From positions 1 through 7,905 of the forward strand of contig CALMQD010000268.1 in assembly GCA_937871415.1 (NCBI GenBank): 7,905 nt of DNA, read 5' to 3'. The notes beneath the pieces are model-generated. The model saw only the letters and a list, made by a program, of their open reading frames with translations, was not told the origin of the DNA and did not search any database. Within the stretch, counting starts at the first letter, position 1, and every line of letters starts with the position of its first letter. This DNA comes from an uncultured Phycisphaerales bacterium (GTDB lineage Bacteria > Planctomycetota > Phycisphaerae > Phycisphaerales > UBA1924). Of the stretch, positions 5,564-7,905 are shown one piece after another. A program made the position numbers and the translations under genes.

Positions 5564-7905
5564 TTGGCCAAGCCCGGCGGACAGGACGTCAAGGCCGACA
5601 CGCCCACCCCGGCGCCCGCGGCGCCGCACCCCAACACGGTCGCCGGCAAGGGGTTCGTGCACCTGCACCTGCACAGCGAGTACTCGCTGCTCGACGGCGG
5701 CAACCGCCTCGACAAGCTCGTCGCGCGCGTGAAGGAACTCGGCATGCACGCGGTCGCCGTGACCGACCACGGCAACCTCTTCGGAGCCGCGAGTTTCTTC
5801 CAGACCGCGCAGATCGCGGGGATCCAGCCGATCCTCGGGGTCGAGGCCTACGTCACCCCGCCCGACCGCAACCGGCACGACCGCACGTTCACCGGCGCCT
5901 CCGACGGGGGCTACCACCTGGTGCTGCTCGCGGCGGACCAGCGCGGCTGGGACAACCTGGTCTACCTCTGCTCCGAGGCGTACCTCACGGGCTTCTACTT
6001 CAAGCCGCGGATCGACCGCGCGCTCCTCGAAAAGCACGCCGAGGGCCTGATCGCGATCAACGGGCACCTGGGCAGCGAGATCGGCGAGCACCTGCTGGCG
6101 TTCGAAACCACCGGCGACCCGAAGCACTGGGAGCGCGCGCTCGAGAGCGCGCAGTGGCACAAGAAGGTCTTCGACGGGTGCGACGACCCGGGGAAGAGCC
6201 GCATCTTCCTCGAGATGCAGCACCACATCCTCGAGCAGGTGAGCATCAACAAGCACGTGGTGCGCCTCGCGAAAGAGACCGGCCTGCCGCTGGTCTGCGA
6301 CAACGACTCGCACTTCCTCAAGCGCGAGGACCACGACGCGCACGACACGCTCATCTGCATCTCGATGGCGAAGGTCAAGAACGACCCGCAGCGCCTGCGC
6401 TATCCCGAGGAGCTCTACGTCAAGAGCCCGCAGGAAATGCGGACGCTCTTCCACCGCGAGTACGGCGGCGAAGAGGGCGACGTCGGGCGTGTCGCGTGCG
6501 ACAACACCCTCGTCATCGCCCAGCGCTGCATCGCCGGCGGCGCCAAGCCCCCGATCGGCCAGAACAACGCGCCGATGGTCCGCGTGCGGCTCAAGTGCGA
6601 GACGCACGCGCTGCCGCGCTGGGACCAGGCGCAGTTCGGCGGCGACCTCACGGCCTGGTACAGCGCCTACTGCCGCTCGTTCGAGGTCGTGCCCTTCGCC
6701 TTCCCCGCCGGCGCGACCGAGGACCAGAAACAGGCGCTCATCGCCCAGGCCAAGGACGAATGCGACTCGGCGCTGCGCATGCTCGCCGAGGCGGGCGCCG
6801 TCTGGCGCTACGGCCCGGGCGTTCTCCGGGCTTTGCAGGGCGAGAAGCGAAGGGGCGGCGACGAGACCGCCGATCCTTCACCGGGCGATGAGGCGTTCTT
6901 CGCCGACGTCCGCGCCCGGCTCGAACGCGAACTGAAGATCCTCGCCGACAAGGGCATCAGCGCCTACTTCCTGATCGTCTGGGACTTCGTGAACGAGGGC
7001 CGCCAGCGCGGCATCCCCGCCAACGCCCGTGGCTCGGGCGTGGGCACGATGGCCGGGTACGTGCTGGGCCTTTCGAACGCCTGCCCGGTGCGATACGGCC
7101 TGCTCTTCGAGCGCTTCACCGACCCCGACCGCAGCGAGTTTCCCGATATCGATATCGATCTGTGCCAGGACGGGCGCGCCGAGGTCATCGACTACGTGCG
7201 CCGCAAGTACGGGCACGTCGCGCAGATCATCACGTTCGGGACGCTCAAGGCCCGCGCCGCGATCCGCGACGTCGCGCGCGTGCTCAACCTCTCCCTGCCC
7301 GTGGCCGACCGCGTCGCGAAACTCATCCCCGAGACCCTCAACATCACGATCGACGAGGCGCTCGAGCAGGAGCCCGAGCTCAAGGGCCTCTACGAGGGCT
7401 CGAACAACTCGCTCGAGAAGATCAACAAGGACCTGCCCCTGGCCCAGCACGCCGGGGCCGACCAGGTCCGTGCGCTCATCGACAACGCGCGGACGCTCGA
7501 GGGCCAGGCGCGCCACGCGAGCGTGCACGCCGCGGGCGTGATCGTCGCGACGCGGCCCCTGCACGAGATCGTTCCGCTCTACAAGCAGAGCGGCGCGGGC
7601 GACCAGGAGATCGTGACCCAGTGGGACGGCCCCACCTGCGAGAAGATGGGCCTGCTGAAGATGGACTTCCTGGGCCTGCGCACGCTCAGCGTCATCGAGC
7701 GCTGCAAGCGGCTCATCCGCGAGACGCTTCCGGAAGAGGAGGTCTGGAGGGCTGTGGGGAGGGGAAGTGAGTACGAAAAGTGGCGAAGTGGCGGAGTGGC
7801 GGAGTGGCGAAGTGAACATCAAGACGTTTCGGGACATGCTGGTGTGGCAGAGGGGAATGGACCTCGTGCGCGAGGTCTACAAGTCGACGGCCCAGATGCC
7901 CAGGG
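5564..7905 (+). CDS. dnaE: DNA polymerase III alpha subunit (replicative polymerase), 3' part interrupted and cut by the window
   Basis: DnaE is the catalytic subunit of the replicative polymerase. The PHP domain starts at about residue 31 with 'FVHLHLHSEYS', T-D-H-G-N at 67-71, E94 in 'GVEAY' and N-D-S-H at 247-250. The metal-binding residues look intact, unlike E. coli, so the PHP site may be an active proofreading nuclease. The polymerase core has 'ARGSGVGTM' (about 488-496), P-D-I-D-I-D with catalytic D528 and D530, 'RHASVHAAGVIVA', and the third catalytic aspartate D701 in 'KMDFLGLRTLSVI'. Compared with E. coli (D401, D403, D555) there are about 100 extra residues between PHP and palm. 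Recognisable DnaE ends near residue 732 (about 7760) with 'LPEEEVWRAVG'. An inserted element follows, though the frame stays open to the window end. The rest of the fingers, clamp-binding and OB regions are not in view. Confidence 0.93.
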   Translation, partial: MAKPGGQDVKADTPTPAPAAPHPNTVAGKGFVHLHLHSEYSLLDGGNRLDKLVARVKELGMHAVAVTDHGNLFGAASFFQTAQIAGIQPILGVEAYVTPPDRNRHDRTFTGASDGGYHLVLLAADQRGWDNLVYLCSEAYLTGFYFKPRIDRALLEKHAEGLIAINGHLGSEIGEHLLAFETTGDPKHWERALESAQWHKKVFDGCDDPGKSRIFLEMQHHILEQVSINKHVVRLAKETGLPLVCDNDSHFLKREDHDAHDTLICISMAKVKNDPQRLRYPEELYVKSPQEMRTLFHREYGGEEGDVGRVACDNTLVIAQRCIAGGAKPPIGQNNAPMVRVRLKCETHALPRWDQAQFGGDLTAWYSAYCRSFEVVPFAFPAGATEDQKQALIAQAKDECDSALRMLAEAGAVWRYGPGVLRALQGEKRRGGDETADPSPGDEAFFADVRARLERELKILADKGISAYFLIVWDFVNEGRQRGIPANARGSGVGTMAGYVLGLSNACPVRYGLLFERFTDPDRSEFPDIDIDLCQDGRAEVIDYVRRKYGHVAQIITFGTLKARAAIRDVARVLNLSLPVADRVAKLIPETLNITIDEALEQEPELKGLYEGSNNSLEKINKDLPLAQHAGADQVRALIDNARTLEGQARHASVHAAGVIVATRPLHEIVPLYKQSGAGDQEIVTQWDGPTCEKMGLLKMDFLGLRTLSVIERCKRLIRETLPEEEVWRAVGRGSEYEKWRSGGVAEWRSEHQDVSGHAGVAEGNGPRARGLQVDGPDAQ
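7778..7814 (+). repeat. Tandem array of an 8-bp unit, 4.6 copies
   Basis: The units are AAGTGGCG (7778-7785), AAGTGGCG (7786-7793), GAGTGGCG (7794-7801), GAGTGGCG (7802-7809) and a partial AAGTG (7810-7814). Only the first base of the unit varies. The last partial copy supplies the GTG start codon of the four-helix-bundle gene, and the GGAG at 7801-7804, spanning the junction of the last two complete units, lies 7 nt upstream of it, like a Shine-Dalgarno. Confidence 0.95.
7812..7905 (+). CDS. Four-helix-bundle protein (23S rRNA intervening-sequence / Avd-related family), N-terminal part
   Basis: Thirty-one codons are visible. They begin M-N-I-K-T-F-R-D-M-L-V-W-Q-R-G-M-D-L-V and continue 'REVYKSTAQMPR'. 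This is the hallmark opening of the four-helix-bundle family (S23/IVP type): F-[RK]-[DE]-L-x-[VA]-W-Q-x-[AG]-M-x-L-[VA] and then a [VI]-Y-x-x-[ST] helix. The family includes proteins encoded in 23S rRNA intervening sequences and is structurally related to Avd of diversity-generating retroelements, a basic pentameric nucleic-acid-binding protein. Its molecular role in IVS elements is unknown. The frame (+1 relative to dnaE) is nested in the dnaE reading frame. Start: GTG at 7812, with GGAG 7 nt upstream inside the repeat. A GTG at 7788, in frame because three 8-bp units make 24 bp, is an alternative. The C-terminal part is not in the window. Confidence 0.85.
   Translation, partial: MNIKTFRDMLVWQRGMDLVREVYKSTAQMPR

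Larger units (their letters stand above)
7758..7905 (+). mobile_element. IVS-like insertion in dnaE carrying a four-helix-bundle gene (right end outside the window)
   Basis: DnaE-like sequence stops at about 7757-7762 and is replaced by a purine-rich stretch (GGGGAGGGGAAGTGAG from about 7757), an 8-bp tandem array and the start of a four-helix-bundle gene. This family is classically encoded inside intervening sequences of 23S rRNA genes. Here the host is a protein-coding gene, inserted in the linker just after the polymerase catalytic core. The left boundary is approximate because it lies in a variable region of DnaE; the right end and any terminal inverted repeat are beyond the window. No transposase, reverse transcriptase or intein motif is visible in the portion shown. 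Confidence 0.7.

Noticed and set aside
5534..6607. Long minus-strand open frame opposite the start of dnaE
   Set aside because: Composition of an antisense shadow; the plus strand carries clear DnaE PHP motifs with a strong Shine-Dalgarno.
7778..7814. CRISPR array
   Set aside because: The repeat unit is 8 bp with no spacers; it is a simple tandem array.
7758..7905. Intein in dnaE
   Set aside because: DnaE is a known intein host, but no Cys/Ser at a splice junction and no intein block A or homing-endonuclease motif appears. The inserted coding signal is in another frame and matches the four-helix-bundle family.
7758..7905. Diversity-generating retroelement
   Set aside because: The nested gene belongs to an Avd-related family, but there is no reverse transcriptase, template/variable repeat pair or adenine-biased variable region in the window.

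Overview
This is a GC-rich stretch of a Gram-negative (diderm) bacterial chromosome. The closest fit by memory is Planctomycetota, probably class Phycisphaerae. That rests on a BamA with a full POTRA/barrel architecture, a DnaE with an intact PHP domain and a long lineage-type linker, several genes that seem to be read from leaderless or near-leaderless promoters, and the overall codon bias. The phylum call is inference; no rRNA or other marker is present.

Layout: (1) 14-490, minus strand: a 158-aa carboxymuconolactone decarboxylase/AhpD-like protein with a CxxC centre, started by a clear Shine-Dalgarno. (2) 491-813: divergent intergenic region with two inverted repeats. (3) 814-1221, plus: a small SnoaL/NTF2-like protein. 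(4) 1222-1399: non-coding, pyrimidine-rich, with an array of CACTY motifs spaced exactly 10 bp apart. (5) 1400-2431, plus: a solitary beta-class DNA methyltransferase with no restriction partner in view. (6) 2625-5384, plus: bamA, the outer-membrane protein assembly factor, with five POTRA domains and a barrel. (7) 5564 to the window end, plus: dnaE, the replicative DNA polymerase III alpha subunit, with TTG start and strong Shine-Dalgarno.

The most notable object is at the right edge. About 55 bases after the third catalytic aspartate and its DFLGLRTL motif, recognisable DnaE sequence stops near 7760. It gives way to a purine-rich stretch, then 4.6 copies of an 8-bp repeat (7778-7814), then the start of an open frame (GTG at 7812) encoding the characteristic N-terminus of the four-helix-bundle/23S rRNA intervening-sequence protein family, which is related to the Avd protein of diversity-generating retroelements. 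This looks like an IVS-type element inserted in the coding sequence of the essential replicative polymerase. The dnaE frame, which differs from that of the nested gene, stays open through all of the insert visible here. A diverged array of the same (A/G)AGTG core lies alone at 1255-1309 in the opposite orientation.

The genes do not form one pathway. Each appears to have its own promoter, and bamA and dnaE are essential housekeeping genes flanked by accessory ones (methyltransferase, NTF2-like, AhpD-like).
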